64,000 nucleotides of DNA, taken from Cellulophaga tyrosinoxydans (GTDB taxonomy: Bacteria > Bacteroidota > Bacteroidia > Flavobacteriales > Flavobacteriaceae). Of this stretch, positions 36,654 through 46,789 are shown one piece after another. The translations under genes were made by a program, and so were the position numbers. The stretch lies in the NCBI RefSeq assembly GCF_900176415.1, contig NZ_FWXO01000001.1, positions 108,086 to 172,085 of the forward strand. The letters are read 5' to 3'. Positions within the stretch are counted from its first letter, which is position 1. Each line of letters begins with the position of its first letter. A model generated the notes under the pieces. That model was not told the origin of the DNA. It ran no database searches and saw nothing but the letters and a program-made list of their open reading frames with translations.

Positions 36654-39218
36654 TTGAAAAAAAACACTGTAAAAATAGTCTTATTATTTTTAGGTATTAT
36701 CATCACCTCTTGTAATGCATTAAAAAGAGTAGAAGAAAATGAACTTTTACTTGTTGGAAACACCATTATTGCAGATAGTGCAAAAGTAACAGATGAAAAT
36801 ATAAATAGCCTAATTGCCCAAAAACCTAACAGTACTTTGTTAGGCTATCCATTGCGATTAAACCTTTACAACTTAGCTAAAAAAAATCCAGATTCCACCT
36901 ACCAAGCTTGGCTGAACAAAAAAGAGAAAAGGGAAGAACGCTTAATAAAACTTTTATCTAAAAAACAGTTTGACAGTTTAGGGGAATCTTTTTTAGTAAA
37001 AGGATATAGTGAATGGCTAAAAAAAATTGGAGAAGCTCCCGTAATCATAGACACAGCAAAGACTAGCAAATCACTGCAAAGAATAAAAGCATATTACGGC
37101 AATAGAGGGTATTTTAATGCAACAGGCAGCTATACTATAAACAGTACCAAACGAAAACAACGCGCAAAAATCAACTACAACTTAGACCTTGGCAAACCTT
37201 TTATGGTAGATTCTACCTTTAGCGCAATTGCTTCTACAGCAATAGATTCGCTTTATAGATTAAATAAGGATAAATCCTATATTAAAAGCAACACACAATT
37301 TGATCTTAACAACTTTAATAATGAAAGAGCACGTTTAACCGATGTTTTCCGTAATTCTGGAATTTACAATTTTCAAGAAAGCTCAATTTACTACGATATA
37401 ATTGCAGATACGACAGCAGCAAGGAATGATCAAAAAATGAATGTTGAATTAAATATTGAAAATTTAAAAAAACGCGGCGACTCTGCAAAAACCGAATACA
37501 AAGTTTATAAATTTAGTAAGATAAATATTTTTGCGGATCATTTATTTGCTAATAATCCTAACGAGTTAGATTCTATAAATTATAATGGTTTTACCATTTA
37601 TTATAAAGATAAACTCAGATACAAACCCAAAGCATTGACCGATGCTATTTTTATTGAAAAAGATAGTGTTTATAGAGATGTAAATAGATTACGTACCTAT
37701 CGACAAATAAATAACTTAAATAATTTTAAATACCCTAACATAGAAATAATTGCTGATAGTACCACAGCAACTTTACAATCTAATATATATCTTTCTGCGA
37801 GAGATAAATATTCTTTAGCGTTTGATACCGATATTTCTCGTTCCAACATCCAATATGCAGGATTATCCTTTTCTCCGACCTTGAGTATAAGAAATGTTTT
37901 TGGAGGTGCTGAAAACTTAAGTGTCTCTGCCAGAGCAAATGTAGGAGCATCAAGCGATAATAGTATAAATGATAATCAATTTTTTAATGTTCAAGAATTT
38001 GGCGGAGATGTAGCCCTAGATTTTCCAAGAATGTGGCTTCCCTTTTTAAATAAAAAGAAAATCATTCCTTATTATATGTTACCTAGAACAAGAATATCTA
38101 TTGGAACAAGTTTTCAAAAAAATATTGGACTAGATAAGCAATCTTTAAATTCTATTTTAGAATATAAATGGACACCAAAAGATGGCGTAAGCAATACCAT
38201 AGAGCTTTTAAATTTGCAATTTGTAAGCAATTTAAGAACAGATAATTTCTACAATGTTTACCAAACCACTTATAATAGATTAGATGCTGTTGCAGATAAT
38301 TTTGAAAGCGAACCAAGCTTTGTAAATGATTTTGAGCCAAATGACAATGGCGATTTACAACTTACAATTCCCTCTGGGACATCCGCATTTACCAAAGCTA
38401 TTTTAGACAGGGCAATTGTTTCCACCTCCGATGAATATGATGAAGTTAGTAGTATTGAAGAAAGAAGAATACGTTTAACCCAAAACAACTTAATTTTTGC
38501 TACAAATTATACGTTTTCAAAAAGTAGCAAGACTACTATTTCAGATACTGATTTTCATCAATTTAAATTTAAGATAGAAAGTGCTGGTAATTTTCTTTCA
38601 TTAATCTCTAATGTTATTCCTTTTAATACCGATGATGGGCAAAAATTAGTTTTCAGTGTTCCTTATTCTCAATATATTAAAACAGAGTTCGATTATGTTA
38701 AACATTGGGATTTAAAACACTCCAATATTCTAGCATTTAGAAGCTTTTTAGGTATAGCTATTCCCTATGGAAATGCAAATAGCATTCCTTTTGTTAAGAG
38801 TTACTTTGCTGGTGGCGCTTATGACAATAGAGCTTGGAGCCCTTATTCTTTAGGGCCTGGACGCACAGATAATTTAAATGATTTTAATGAAGCTAATTTA
38901 AAATTTGCGCTTAATCTAGAATATAGGTTTCCACTTTTTGGAAATTTCAAAGGAGCTGTTTTTGCAGATGCAGGAAACATTTGGAATGTTTTTGACAATG
39001 TGGAAAATGCAGATGCTACATTTAATGGATTCAGCTCTCTAAAAGATGTTGCCCTTGGTACGGGACTAGGTGTTAGGTATGATTTTACCTATTTTGTAGT
39101 ACGCGTAGACCTAGGATTTAAAACCTACAACCCCGCTGAAGAAATATCCCAAAGATGGTTTAGAGATTATAATTTCGCAAATTCTGTTTTACAAATTGGC
39201 ATAAACTATCCTTTCTAA
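36654..39218 (+). CDS. tamL: TamA-like outer-membrane assembly lipoprotein
   Basis: An 854-residue BamA/Omp85-superfamily protein. It begins at a TTG codon: no in-frame ATG exists between the upstream in-frame stop at 36627 and the signal peptide, and the TTG directly opens a lipoprotein signal (MKKNTVKIVLLFLGIIITSC, anchor Cys20). Periplasmic POTRA-like domains fill roughly residues 25-400 (for example IKAYYGNRGYFNATGSY). The C-terminal half is a 16-strand-type barrel with YFAGGAYDNRAWSPYSLGPG and the end signal LQIGINYPF. A lipid-anchored TamA homologue (TamL) replaces TamA in Bacteroidota. No tamB is in the window. Confidence 0.88.
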   Translation: MKKNTVKIVLLFLGIIITSCNALKRVEENELLLVGNTIIADSAKVTDENINSLIAQKPNSTLLGYPLRLNLYNLAKKNPDSTYQAWLNKKEKREERLIKLLSKKQFDSLGESFLVKGYSEWLKKIGEAPVIIDTAKTSKSLQRIKAYYGNRGYFNATGSYTINSTKRKQRAKINYNLDLGKPFMVDSTFSAIASTAIDSLYRLNKDKSYIKSNTQFDLNNFNNERARLTDVFRNSGIYNFQESSIYYDIIADTTAARNDQKMNVELNIENLKKRGDSAKTEYKVYKFSKINIFADHLFANNPNELDSINYNGFTIYYKDKLRYKPKALTDAIFIEKDSVYRDVNRLRTYRQINNLNNFKYPNIEIIADSTTATLQSNIYLSARDKYSLAFDTDISRSNIQYAGLSFSPTLSIRNVFGGAENLSVSARANVGASSDNSINDNQFFNVQEFGGDVALDFPRMWLPFLNKKKIIPYYMLPRTRISIGTSFQKNIGLDKQSLNSILEYKWTPKDGVSNTIELLNLQFVSNLRTDNFYNVYQTTYNRLDAVADNFESEPSFVNDFEPNDNGDLQLTIPSGTSAFTKAILDRAIVSTSDEYDEVSSIEERRIRLTQNNLIFATNYTFSKSSKTTISDTDFHQFKFKIESAGNFLSLISNVIPFNTDDGQKLVFSVPYSQYIKTEFDYVKHWDLKHSNILAFRSFLGIAIPYGNANSIPFVKSYFAGGAYDNRAWSPYSLGPGRTDNLNDFNEANLKFALNLEYRFPLFGNFKGAVFADAGNIWNVFDNVENADATFNGFSSLKDVALGTGLGVRYDFTYFVVRVDLGFKTYNPAEEISQRWFRDYNFANSVLQIGINYPF

Positions 39219-39312
39219 AAACCTATATATACTATAACGTTATCGAAATATTTTCTGGGTATTTGCCATTTGATTACACATAAAAAATAGGAATCCCTCT
39301 TAATTATTTTAT

Positions 39313-39320
39313 TACTTTTG
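39313..39320 (+). promoter_or_regulatory. -7 box TACTTTTG for fbaA
   Basis: Perfect TAnnTTTG, 41 bp before the ATG at 39362. Confidence 0.55.
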
Positions 39321-39361
39321 TTCCACAACTATTATAATAACTAATTCAAGAAAATATAATT

Positions 39362-40429
39362 ATGGCTCATAATATCAAACCAGGAGTTGCAACTGGAGAT
39401 CAGGTTCAAGAAATTTTTAATTACGCAAAGAAAAAAGGATTTGCCCTACCAGCAGTAAATGTTATTGGGTCAGACACTATAAATGGCGTTCTTGAAACCG
39501 CTGCAAGTTTAAATGCTCCGGTAATTATACAATTTTCAAATGGTGGCGCACAATTTAATGCTGGAAAAGGACTATCTAATGATGGACAAAAAGCTGCAAT
39601 ACATGGAGCAATAGCTGGTGCAAAACACATACATCAATTGGCTGAGGCTTATGGTGCAACAGTTATATTACACACCGACCATTGTGCAAAAAAATTATTA
39701 CCTTGGATAGATGGTTTACTTGATGCTAGTGAACAACATTATAAAGAAACTGGAAAATCGCTTTTCAGCTCTCATATGATAGATTTATCTGAAGAGCCTT
39801 TAGAAGAAAATATTGCTATTTGTAAAGAATATCTTGCTAGAATGGCAAAAATGGATATGACTTTAGAAATAGAGTTGGGTATTACAGGTGGTGAGGAAGA
39901 TGGTGTTGATAATTCTGACGTAGATGATTCTAAACTTTACACACAACCAGAAGAAGTAGCTTATGCTTATGAAGAACTTTCAAAAGTTAGCCATAGATTC
40001 ACCATTGCAGCTGCTTTCGGAAATGTTCACGGTGTTTATAAGCCAGGAAATGTAAAGTTAACTCCAAAAATCTTGAAAAATTCTCAGGAATACATTTCTA
40101 AAAAATACAATGTTGAGCATAATCATATTGATTTTGTTTTCCATGGTGGATCAGGTTCTACAGTTGAAGAAATTCGCGAAGGAATTAGCTACGGCGTAAT
40201 TAAAATGAATATTGATACTGATTTACAATATGCATTTTTAGAAGGTATCCGTGATTACATCCAAGGCAAAAAAGATTTCTTACAATCGCAAATTGGAAAT
40301 CCAAACGGCCCAGACGAGCCAAATAAGAAATATTACGATCCAAGAGTTTGGTTACGTGAAGGTGAAAAAACTTTTGTAGAGCGTTTAAAGAAGGCCTTTG
40401 CTGATTTAAACAACGTAAACACGTTATAA
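39362..40429 (+). CDS. fbaA: Class II fructose-1,6-bisphosphate aldolase
   Basis: A 355-residue zinc aldolase of glycolysis and gluconeogenesis. It has the class IIA signatures: FALPAVNVIGSDTINGVLE, the metal and catalytic ILHTDHCAKK, IELGITGGEEDG, AAFGNVHGVYKPGN, and DFVFHGGSGSTVEEI. Length is that of the E. coli FbaA type. accD follows after 33 bp. Confidence 0.97.
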   Translation: MAHNIKPGVATGDQVQEIFNYAKKKGFALPAVNVIGSDTINGVLETAASLNAPVIIQFSNGGAQFNAGKGLSNDGQKAAIHGAIAGAKHIHQLAEAYGATVILHTDHCAKKLLPWIDGLLDASEQHYKETGKSLFSSHMIDLSEEPLEENIAICKEYLARMAKMDMTLEIELGITGGEEDGVDNSDVDDSKLYTQPEEVAYAYEELSKVSHRFTIAAAFGNVHGVYKPGNVKLTPKILKNSQEYISKKYNVEHNHIDFVFHGGSGSTVEEIREGISYGVIKMNIDTDLQYAFLEGIRDYIQGKKDFLQSQIGNPNGPDEPNKKYYDPRVWLREGEKTFVERLKKAFADLNNVNTL

Positions 40430-40462
40430 TATAAAAATCCGTTTAACTTAACTATTCAATGT

Positions 40463-41335
40463 ATGTCGTCTTGGTTTAAAAGAAAGGAAAAAGGAATACA
40501 AACTGCAACGGAACAAAAAAAAGATACTCCAAAAGGTTTATGGTATAAATCTCCAACGGGTAAAATTGTTGAATCTGAGGATTTGGCAAAAAACTTTTAT
40601 GTGAGTCCAGAAGATGATTATCATGTTCGTATTGGAAGTAAAGAATATTTCGAAATACTTTTTGATGATAATAAATTTAAAGAGTTAGATCCAAAGCTTA
40701 CATCTAAAGATCCATTAAAATTTGAAGACACCAAAAAATATGCTGACCGATTAAAAGCTGCTCAAGCAAAAACCGGACTTCAAGATGCTGTAAGAACTGC
40801 CGTTGGCAAATCATATGGTAAAGACGTGGTTATTTCCTGTATGGATTTTGCCTTTATTGGTGGTTCCATGGGAAGTGTTGTAGGTGAGAAAATAGCTAGA
40901 GGTATAGATTATGCGATCAAAAAGAAACTACCTTTTGTTATGATTTCAAAATCTGGTGGTGCGCGTATGATGGAAGCAGCGCTATCGTTAATGCAACTTG
41001 CAAAAACATCTGCTAAACTTGCGCAATTATCTGAAGCAGGTCTTCCATACATTTCATTATGTACCGATCCAACCACAGGAGGAACAACAGCATCTTATGC
41101 AATGCTTGGAGATATCAACATTTCTGAACCTGGAGCTTTAATTGGTTTTGCAGGACCAAGAGTTGTAAAAGAAGCCACAGGAAAGGAATTACCTGAAGGT
41201 TTCCAAACAGCCGAATTTGTTATGGAGCATGGTTTTTTGGATTTTATTGTACACAGAAGAGATTTAAAGAAAAAAATAAATCTATACATAGATTTAATTC
41301 AGAACAATCCTGTTAGGTCGTTAGAAAAAATATAG
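40463..41335 (+). CDS. accD: Acetyl-CoA carboxylase carboxyltransferase beta subunit, without zinc ligands
   Basis: A 290-residue subunit that, with AccA, moves CO2 from carboxybiotin to acetyl-CoA for fatty acid synthesis. The crotonase-like core is normal: [68 protein letters not shown]. The N-terminal segment aligns with the zinc ribbon of E. coli AccD, but all four Cys positions are substituted (Ser30, Thr32, Ser48, Asp51). The fold around it (WYK...[11 protein letters not shown]) is kept. The -7 box of rpsO starts right after its stop codon. Confidence 0.94.
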   Translation: MSSWFKRKEKGIQTATEQKKDTPKGLWYKSPTGKIVESEDLAKNFYVSPEDDYHVRIGSKEYFEILFDDNKFKELDPKLTSKDPLKFEDTKKYADRLKAAQAKTGLQDAVRTAVGKSYGKDVVISCMDFAFIGGSMGSVVGEKIARGIDYAIKKKLPFVMISKSGGARMMEAALSLMQLAKTSAKLAQLSEAGLPYISLCTDPTTGGTTASYAMLGDINISEPGALIGFAGPRVVKEATGKELPEGFQTAEFVMEHGFLDFIVHRRDLKKKINLYIDLIQNNPVRSLEKI

Positions 41336-41343
41336 TATATTTG
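41336..41343 (+). promoter_or_regulatory. -7 box TATATTTG for rpsO
   Basis: Perfect TAnnTTTG beginning at the base after the accD stop and 54 bp before the rpsO ATG. Confidence 0.5.
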
Positions 41344-41397
41344 CACGCTGATTGAAAATCAATCATATACATAAAAATCATTTAAAATAATATTGGA

Positions 41398-41667
41398 ATG
41401 TATTTAACTAAAGAAGTAAAAGCTGAAATTTTTAAAAAACACGGTGGTGTTGAAGCAAACACTGGTTCTGCTGAAGGGCAAATCGCTTTGTTTACACACC
41501 GTATTAACCACTTAACTGAGCACTTAAAAAACAATCGTAAAGATTTTAATACAGAGCGTTCATTAGTAAAATTGGTAGGTAAAAGAAGAAGCTTGTTAGA
41601 TTATTTAATTAAGAAAGATATCATCAGATATCGTGCAATAATTAAGGAATTAAACATTAGAAAATAA
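41398..41667 (+). CDS. rpsO: 30S ribosomal protein S15
   Basis: An 89-residue primary 16S rRNA-binding protein of the small subunit central domain. The S15 core is intact: NTGSAEGQIALFTHRINHLTEHLK and HNRKDF-type NNRKDFNTERSLVKLVGKRR, ending DYLIKKDIIRYRAIIKELNIRK. It sits before pnp, a widely conserved order, with a terminator between them. Confidence 0.98.
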   Translation: MYLTKEVKAEIFKKHGGVEANTGSAEGQIALFTHRINHLTEHLKNNRKDFNTERSLVKLVGKRRSLLDYLIKKDIIRYRAIIKELNIRK

Positions 41668-41672
41668 TTTTC

Positions 41673-41702
41673 AAGGGGGACAGCTTAGCTTCCCCCTTTT
41701 TT
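41673..41702 (+). terminator. Terminator after rpsO
   Basis: AAGGGGGA / TCCCCCTT stem with loop CAGCTTAGCT, then six T. It separates rpsO from pnp, which therefore needs its own promoter or read-through. Confidence 0.85.
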
Positions 41703-41896
41703 AATATACCCAATAAGTTTTGGTGTATTTTTTTAAAGTCCTTTATTTCAAAAGAATATAAGGCAGCAGACAAAAAGCTTGCATATAGTTTTTCATTGGT
41801 CGCACAACTACAACAGCACAACAACTGTCCGTCTTGAATAAAGACACAAAGATCAAAGTTTAACTAACTTGTAAAAGCAAGTTGCAAATCAATTTT

Positions 41897-44122
41897 ATGA
41901 TTCCAAAAGTATTTAAAGAGGTCATTGACCTTGGTGATGGTAGAGAAATTTCTATCGAAACCGGAAAATTAGCAAAGCAAGCACACGGTTCTGTGGTTGT
42001 CCAATCTGGAAAATGTATGTTATTATGTACAGTAGTTTCCAATTACAAGCAAAGTGATGTAGATTTTTTACCATTAACAGTAGATTACCGTGAAAAATTT
42101 GCGGCATCTGGTCGTTATCCAGGTGGTTTCTTCAAAAGAGAAGCAAGACCTAGTGATGGTGAGGTTTTAACCATGCGTTTAGTAGACCGTGTTTTACGTC
42201 CACTTTTCCCAAAAGATTACCATGCTGAAACTCAAGTTATGGTTCAGTTAATGTCTCATGACGATGATGTTATGCCAGACGCAATGGCTGGTTTAGCTGC
42301 TTCTGCAGCTATACAATTATCAGACATCCCTTTCGAAACTCCTATATCAGAAGCAAGAGTTGGTCGTATTAATGGTGAATTTATCATTAACCCAACAAGA
42401 GCACAATTATTAGAATCTGATATTGATATGATGATTGGAGCTTCTGCCGATTCAGTAATGATGGTAGAGGGTGAAATGCTAGAAATTTCTGAAGAAGAAA
42501 TGGCTGATGCTATTAAATTTGCTCACGAAGCTATTAAGGTACAATGTGCTGCACAAGTAAAATTGGCAGAAGCTTTCGGAAAAAAAGTAACACGTGAGTA
42601 CGAACCAGAAAGAGAAGATGAAGCAATTGAGAAAAAAGTAAGAGAATTAGCTTACGATAAAGTTTACGCCGTTGCTAAAAAAGCTTCAGCAAAACATGAA
42701 AGAAGTGCTGCATTTGATGAAATAAAAGAAGAAGTAAAAGCTGCCTTTAGCGAGGAAGAATTAGAAGACTTTGGTGATTTAGTTTCTAAGTATTTCTACA
42801 AAGCTGAAAAGGCTGCGGTTAGAGATTTAACTTTAAATGAAGGTTTACGTTTAGATGGTCGTAAGACTGATGAAATTAGACCTATTTGGTGTGAGGTAGA
42901 TTATTTACCATCTACTCATGGTTCCTCTATATTTACACGTGGAGAAACGCAAGCATTAGCTACGGTAACTCTTGGTACTTCTAGAGAAGCAAACCAAATA
43001 GATATGCCATCTTTTGAAGGAGAAGAGCGTTTTTATTTACATTACAACTTCCCTCCTTTCTCCACTGGTGAAGCAAGACCTTTAAGAGGTACTTCTCGCC
43101 GTGAAGTTGGTCATGGTAACTTAGCTCAACGCGCTTTAAAAAACATGGTACCTGCAGATTGCCCTTACACAGTAAGAGTTGTTTCTGAAGTATTAGAATC
43201 TAACGGTTCTTCTTCTATGGCAACAGTATGTGCTGGTACAATGGCATTAATGGATGCAGGGGTTCAATTAAAGAAACCTGTTTCCGGTATTGCTATGGGT
43301 CTTATAACAGATGTTGAAACTGGTAAATATGCTGTATTATCTGATATTTTAGGTGATGAAGATCACTTAGGAGATATGGACTTTAAAGTAACCGGTACTG
43401 CAGATGGTATTACTGCTTGCCAAATGGATATTAAGGTAAAAGGACTTTCTTATGAAATTCTTGTAAACGCCTTAAAGCAAGCTCGCGAAGGCCGTTTACA
43501 TATTTTAAAGAAACTTACAGATACTATTTCAGCTCCTGCTGCTGATGTAAAATCTCACTCACCAAAAATGATTACTAGAAGAATTCCGAATGAATTCATT
43601 GGTGCATTAATTGGTCCAGGTGGTAAAGTTATTCAAGAGCTTCAAAAAGAAACAGGAACTACTATCGTTATTAACGAAGATCCTATTACTGAAGAGGGTA
43701 TTGTTGAAATTTTAGGAGTTGGTTCAGAAGGTATTGCTGCTGTACAAGCAAAAATAGATTCTTTACTTTTCAAACCAGAAGTTGGCAATTCATACAAAGT
43801 AAAAGTGATTAAAATGTTAGATTTTGGCGCTGTTGTTGAATATTTAGACGCACCAGGAAATGAAGTTTTATTGCACGTTTCAGAACTTGCATGGGAACGC
43901 ACAGAGAATGTATCTGATGTTGTGAACATGGGCGATGTTTTTGAAGTAAAATACTTTGGTATAGACCCAAAAACACGTAAAGAAAAAGTTTCTCGTAAGG
44001 CTTTGTTAGAAAAACCAGAAGGTTACGTAGCAAGACCACCAAGAGAAAATAATGATCGTGGCGGTAGAAATGATCGTAATAATTCTCGTGATAATAGAGA
44101 TAGAAAACCAAGAAGAGACTAA
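41897..44122 (+). CDS. pnp: Polyribonucleotide nucleotidyltransferase (PNPase)
   Basis: A 741-residue 3'-5' phosphorolytic exoribonuclease. Two RNase PH-like halves: the first with [20 protein letters not shown], the second with [20 protein letters not shown] and [20 protein letters not shown] containing catalytic Asp residues. A KH domain ([20 protein letters not shown]) and an S1 domain ([20 protein letters not shown]) follow, then a short Arg/Asn/Asp-rich tail. The ATG at 41897 is preferred to a TTG at 41882. The 194-bp leader ends in a small hairpin (AACTTG/CAAGTT, about 41866-41883). Confidence 0.97.
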   Translation: MIPKVFKEVIDLGDGREISIETGKLAKQAHGSVVVQSGKCMLLCTVVSNYKQSDVDFLPLTVDYREKFAASGRYPGGFFKREARPSDGEVLTMRLVDRVLRPLFPKDYHAETQVMVQLMSHDDDVMPDAMAGLAASAAIQLSDIPFETPISEARVGRINGEFIINPTRAQLLESDIDMMIGASADSVMMVEGEMLEISEEEMADAIKFAHEAIKVQCAAQVKLAEAFGKKVTREYEPEREDEAIEKKVRELAYDKVYAVAKKASAKHERSAAFDEIKEEVKAAFSEEELEDFGDLVSKYFYKAEKAAVRDLTLNEGLRLDGRKTDEIRPIWCEVDYLPSTHGSSIFTRGETQALATVTLGTSREANQIDMPSFEGEERFYLHYNFPPFSTGEARPLRGTSRREVGHGNLAQRALKNMVPADCPYTVRVVSEVLESNGSSSMATVCAGTMALMDAGVQLKKPVSGIAMGLITDVETGKYAVLSDILGDEDHLGDMDFKVTGTADGITACQMDIKVKGLSYEILVNALKQAREGRLHILKKLTDTISAPAADVKSHSPKMITRRIPNEFIGALIGPGGKVIQELQKETGTTIVINEDPITEEGIVEILGVGSEGIAAVQAKIDSLLFKPEVGNSYKVKVIKMLDFGAVVEYLDAPGNEVLLHVSELAWERTENVSDVVNMGDVFEVKYFGIDPKTRKEKVSRKALLEKPEGYVARPPRENNDRGGRNDRNNSRDNRDRKPRRD

Positions 44123-44151
44123 TAAAAGTCCATTCTAACTCAATACTAAAG

Positions 44152-44181
44152 GCCCTAATTCTAAAGATTAGGGCTTTTTTT
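44152..44181 (+). terminator. Terminator after pnp
   Basis: GCCCTAAT / ATTAGGGC stem, 7-bp loop, seven T. Confidence 0.9.
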
Positions 44182-44297
44182 ATGCATTTGAACCAAAAAA
44201 TGTAAAATAACTTAACCTAAATGTAACATTTTAATTTTTTCAACGTATAATTTAATGCAGTCTATGCACAACAACATAATTTAGAAAGAATATTTAG

Positions 44298-45161
44298 ATG
44301 AGACAGCTAAAGATTACAAAACAGGTAACCAATAGGGAGACCGCTTCGTTAGACAAATATTTACAAGAAATTGGTAAAGTAGATTTAATTACTGCCGATG
44401 AAGAAGTAGAATTAGCTCAGCGAATAAAAAAAGGTGATCAAGCAGCTTTGGAAAAATTAACCAAAGCTAACTTAAGATTCGTGGTATCTGTTGCAAAACA
44501 ATATCAAAACCAAGGTCTTACATTACCAGATTTAATTAATGAAGGTAATCTTGGTCTTATTAAAGCTGCTCAACGTTTTGACGAAACTCGTGGTTTTAAA
44601 TTCATTTCTTATGCCGTTTGGTGGATTCGTCAGTCTATCTTACAAGCTTTAGCAGAACAATCTCGTATTGTACGTTTACCTTTGAACAAAATTGGATCTA
44701 TTAACAAGATTAATAAAACTTTTGCCTTCCTAGAGCAAGCTCACGAACGTCAGCCATCTCCTGAAGAAATTGCAAAAGAATTAGATATGACTGTTGAAGA
44801 TGTAAAACAATCATTAAAAAACTCTGGTCGTCACGTATCAATGGATGCACCTTTAATTGATGGTGAAGATTCTAACCTGTATGATGTACTTCGTAGTGGT
44901 GAATCTCCAAATCCAGATAGAGAGTTGTTACACGAATCTTTAAGAACTGAAATTGAAAGAGCCTTAGAAACATTAACACCTAGAGAAGCTGATGTTATTC
45001 GTTTGTATTTTGGTCTTGCTGGTCAACATTCAATGACACTTGAAGAAATTGGTGAAACTTTCGATTTAACAAGAGAGCGTGTGCGTCAAATAAAAGAAAA
45101 AGCTATTCGTAGACTTAAACATACTTCTAGAAGTAAAATATTAAAAACATATCTTGGTTAA
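44298..45161 (+). CDS. rpoD: Primary sigma factor RpoD/SigA
   Basis: A 287-residue housekeeping sigma factor. It starts directly at region 1.2 ([20 protein letters not shown]); region 1.1 and the long non-conserved insert of E. coli sigma-70 are absent, as usual in Bacteroidota. Region 2 ([32 protein letters not shown]), region 3 and region 4.2 ([20 protein letters not shown]) are complete. This is the factor expected to read the TAnnTTTG boxes in the window. Monocistronic, between two terminators. Confidence 0.97.
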   Translation: MRQLKITKQVTNRETASLDKYLQEIGKVDLITADEEVELAQRIKKGDQAALEKLTKANLRFVVSVAKQYQNQGLTLPDLINEGNLGLIKAAQRFDETRGFKFISYAVWWIRQSILQALAEQSRIVRLPLNKIGSINKINKTFAFLEQAHERQPSPEEIAKELDMTVEDVKQSLKNSGRHVSMDAPLIDGEDSNLYDVLRSGESPNPDRELLHESLRTEIERALETLTPREADVIRLYFGLAGQHSMTLEEIGETFDLTRERVRQIKEKAIRRLKHTSRSKILKTYLG

Positions 45162-45277
45162 TAAACTAAGCATAAATTACTGTTAAAAAATTTCTGTATT
45201 GGAAATTTGGTCTAAAAATTGTAATTTGTGAACTGTAACAACAGTTATCATGACTGTTCGTTTTTTGATTGATGAAT

Positions 45278-45306
45278 AAACTCCGGCTGATTACCGGAGT
45301 TTTTAA
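45278..45306 (+). terminator. Terminator after rpoD
   Basis: AAACTCCGG / CCGGAGTTT stem with a 7-bp loop and T tract, about 120 bp downstream of the rpoD stop. Confidence 0.88.
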
Positions 45307-45346
45307 TTTAAAAGTTCCCCTTACACCACTAAAATTTTAAAGATTA

Positions 45347-45580
45347 ATGCACGACAGTTTAAAACAAGAACAACCTAATAATCCACTCCATGGCGTAAAA
45401 CTGGTTGACATGTTAGAGTTTCTTGTTGAAAAATATGGCTGGCAAGAAATGTCCTTGCAGGTAAACATAAACTGTTTCAAAAGCAATCCAACCATAAAAT
45501 CTAGTTTAAATTTTCTTAGAAAAACACCTTGGGCTAGAGAAAAAGTAGAACATTTATATTTAAAATCTTTAAAAAAATAA
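45347..45580 (+). CDS. VF530-like (DUF2132) small DNA-binding protein
   Basis: A 77-residue protein with the whole VF530 pattern: [20 protein letters not shown], then [18 protein letters not shown], then [17 protein letters not shown]. The family has a helical DNA-binding-like fold and no proven role. Its stop overlaps the trmL start by one base (TAATG), so the two are translationally coupled. Confidence 0.9.
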   Translation: MHDSLKQEQPNNPLHGVKLVDMLEFLVEKYGWQEMSLQVNINCFKSNPTIKSSLNFLRKTPWAREKVEHLYLKSLKK

Positions 45581-46035
45581 TGCCGTTAAATATTGTGCTA
45601 TTCGAGCCTGAAATTCCTAATAACACTGGAAATATTGGCAGATTAAGCTTGGCTACCAATAGCCATTTACACCTTGTAAAACCATTTGGATTTGAACTAA
45701 GTGATAAACGCGTAAAACGTGCTGGCTTGGACTATTGGCAGCACATTTCATTAACTATTTACGAAAGTATCGACGATTTTTATGCCAAAAATATAGGAGA
45801 AAACTTTATCTATTTTTCGAGTCATGGTTCTAAAACGCATTGGGATATTGATTTTAAAGACAATATGTTTTTAATTTTTGGGAAAGAATCTAGCGGACTA
45901 TCCAAAGAAATTACTGAAATCAACAATTCTAAACTTTATAAAATACCACTATATAGTGATCATATTCGCAGTCTTAACTTATCTAATGCCGTGGGCATTG
46001 TGGTGTACGAAGGTTTAAGACAGTTAACAAAATAA
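45580..46035 (+). CDS. trmL: tRNA (cytidine/uridine34-2'-O)-methyltransferase
   Basis: A 151-residue minimal SPOUT enzyme that methylates the wobble ribose of tRNA-Leu. Motifs: LFEPEIPNNTGNIGRLSLAT at the N terminus, FIYFSSHGSKTHWD, FLIFGKESSGLSKEI, and IPLYSDHIRSLNLSNAVGIV. Length is typical. Coupled to the VF530-like gene by a one-base overlap. Confidence 0.94.
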   Translation: MPLNIVLFEPEIPNNTGNIGRLSLATNSHLHLVKPFGFELSDKRVKRAGLDYWQHISLTIYESIDDFYAKNIGENFIYFSSHGSKTHWDIDFKDNMFLIFGKESSGLSKEITEINNSKLYKIPLYSDHIRSLNLSNAVGIVVYEGLRQLTK

Positions 46036-46096
46036 AAGATTTAAAACGCATCTTGTTTCTGTAAAGTTTTCGTTTACAGTTAGCCATCTAATTCAC

Positions 46097-46104
46097 TATT
46101 TTTG
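46097..46104 (+). promoter_or_regulatory. -7 box TATTTTTG for rpe
   Basis: Perfect TAnnTTTG, 25 bp before the ATG at 46130. Confidence 0.55.
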
Positions 46105-46129
46105 TAAAAACAAAAATACCGTACCACAC

Positions 46130-46789
46130 ATGAGTAACATTAAAATAGCGCCTTCACTATTAGCAGCAGATTTTGGAAATCTTCAACGCGATGTAGAAAT
46201 GGTTAATAATAGTGTAGCAGATTGGCATCATATTGATGTTATGGATGGGGTTTTTGTGCCCAATATATCTTATGGTATGCCCGTAGTAAAAGCTATTGCA
46301 GCCCATGCAACCAAACCATTGGATGTGCATTTAATGATCATTGATCCGGATAGATACATACAAACCTTTGCCAAATTAGGTGCTGAAATCTTAACGGTAC
46401 ATTATGAGGCTTGTACACACCTTCATAGAACTTTACAAGCCATTAAGGCTGCAGGAATGAAGGCTGGAGTTGCTTTAAACCCACATACCAATATAAATTT
46501 ATTGGAAGATGTTATCAATGATATCGATGTTGTGCTTATTATGAGTGTAAATCCTGGTTTTGGAGGTCAATCTTTTATAGAAAACACCTACACTAAAATT
46601 AAAGCGTTAAAAGAATTAATTGTAAAAAAAGGAGCTTCTACTTTAATTGAAATTGATGGCGGCGTAAGCTCATCGAACGCCAAAGCACTAAAGGATGCTG
46701 GGGCTGATGTACTTGTTGCTGGAAGTTTTGTTTTTAAAAGTTCCAATCCTACAGAAACCATCAAAGAACTTAAAAATTGTGCCAATTAA
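46130..46789 (+). CDS. rpe: Ribulose-phosphate 3-epimerase
   Basis: A 219-residue TIM-barrel enzyme of the pentose phosphate pathway (ribulose-5-P to xylulose-5-P). Signatures: IAPSLLAADFGNLQRDVEM, the metal and catalytic HHIDVMDGVFVPNI, LDVHLMI, IMSVNPGFGGQSF and IEIDGGVSSSN. Its stop overlaps the next start by one base (TAATG). Confidence 0.97.
   Translation: MSNIKIAPSLLAADFGNLQRDVEMVNNSVADWHHIDVMDGVFVPNISYGMPVVKAIAAHATKPLDVHLMIIDPDRYIQTFAKLGAEILTVHYEACTHLHRTLQAIKAAGMKAGVALNPHTNINLLEDVINDIDVVLIMSVNPGFGGQSFIENTYTKIKALKELIVKKGASTLIEIDGGVSSSNAKALKDAGADVLVAGSFVFKSSNPTETIKELKNCAN

Noticed and set aside
35888-36766. Longer start for the SpoU methyltransferase, overlapping tamL
   Set aside because: The extra 52 residues are antisense to the tamL signal peptide and its promoter, and the family normally starts at the inner Met.
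43642-44111. Antisense ORFs in pnp
   Set aside because: Shadow frames over a strongly conserved gene, with no independent support.
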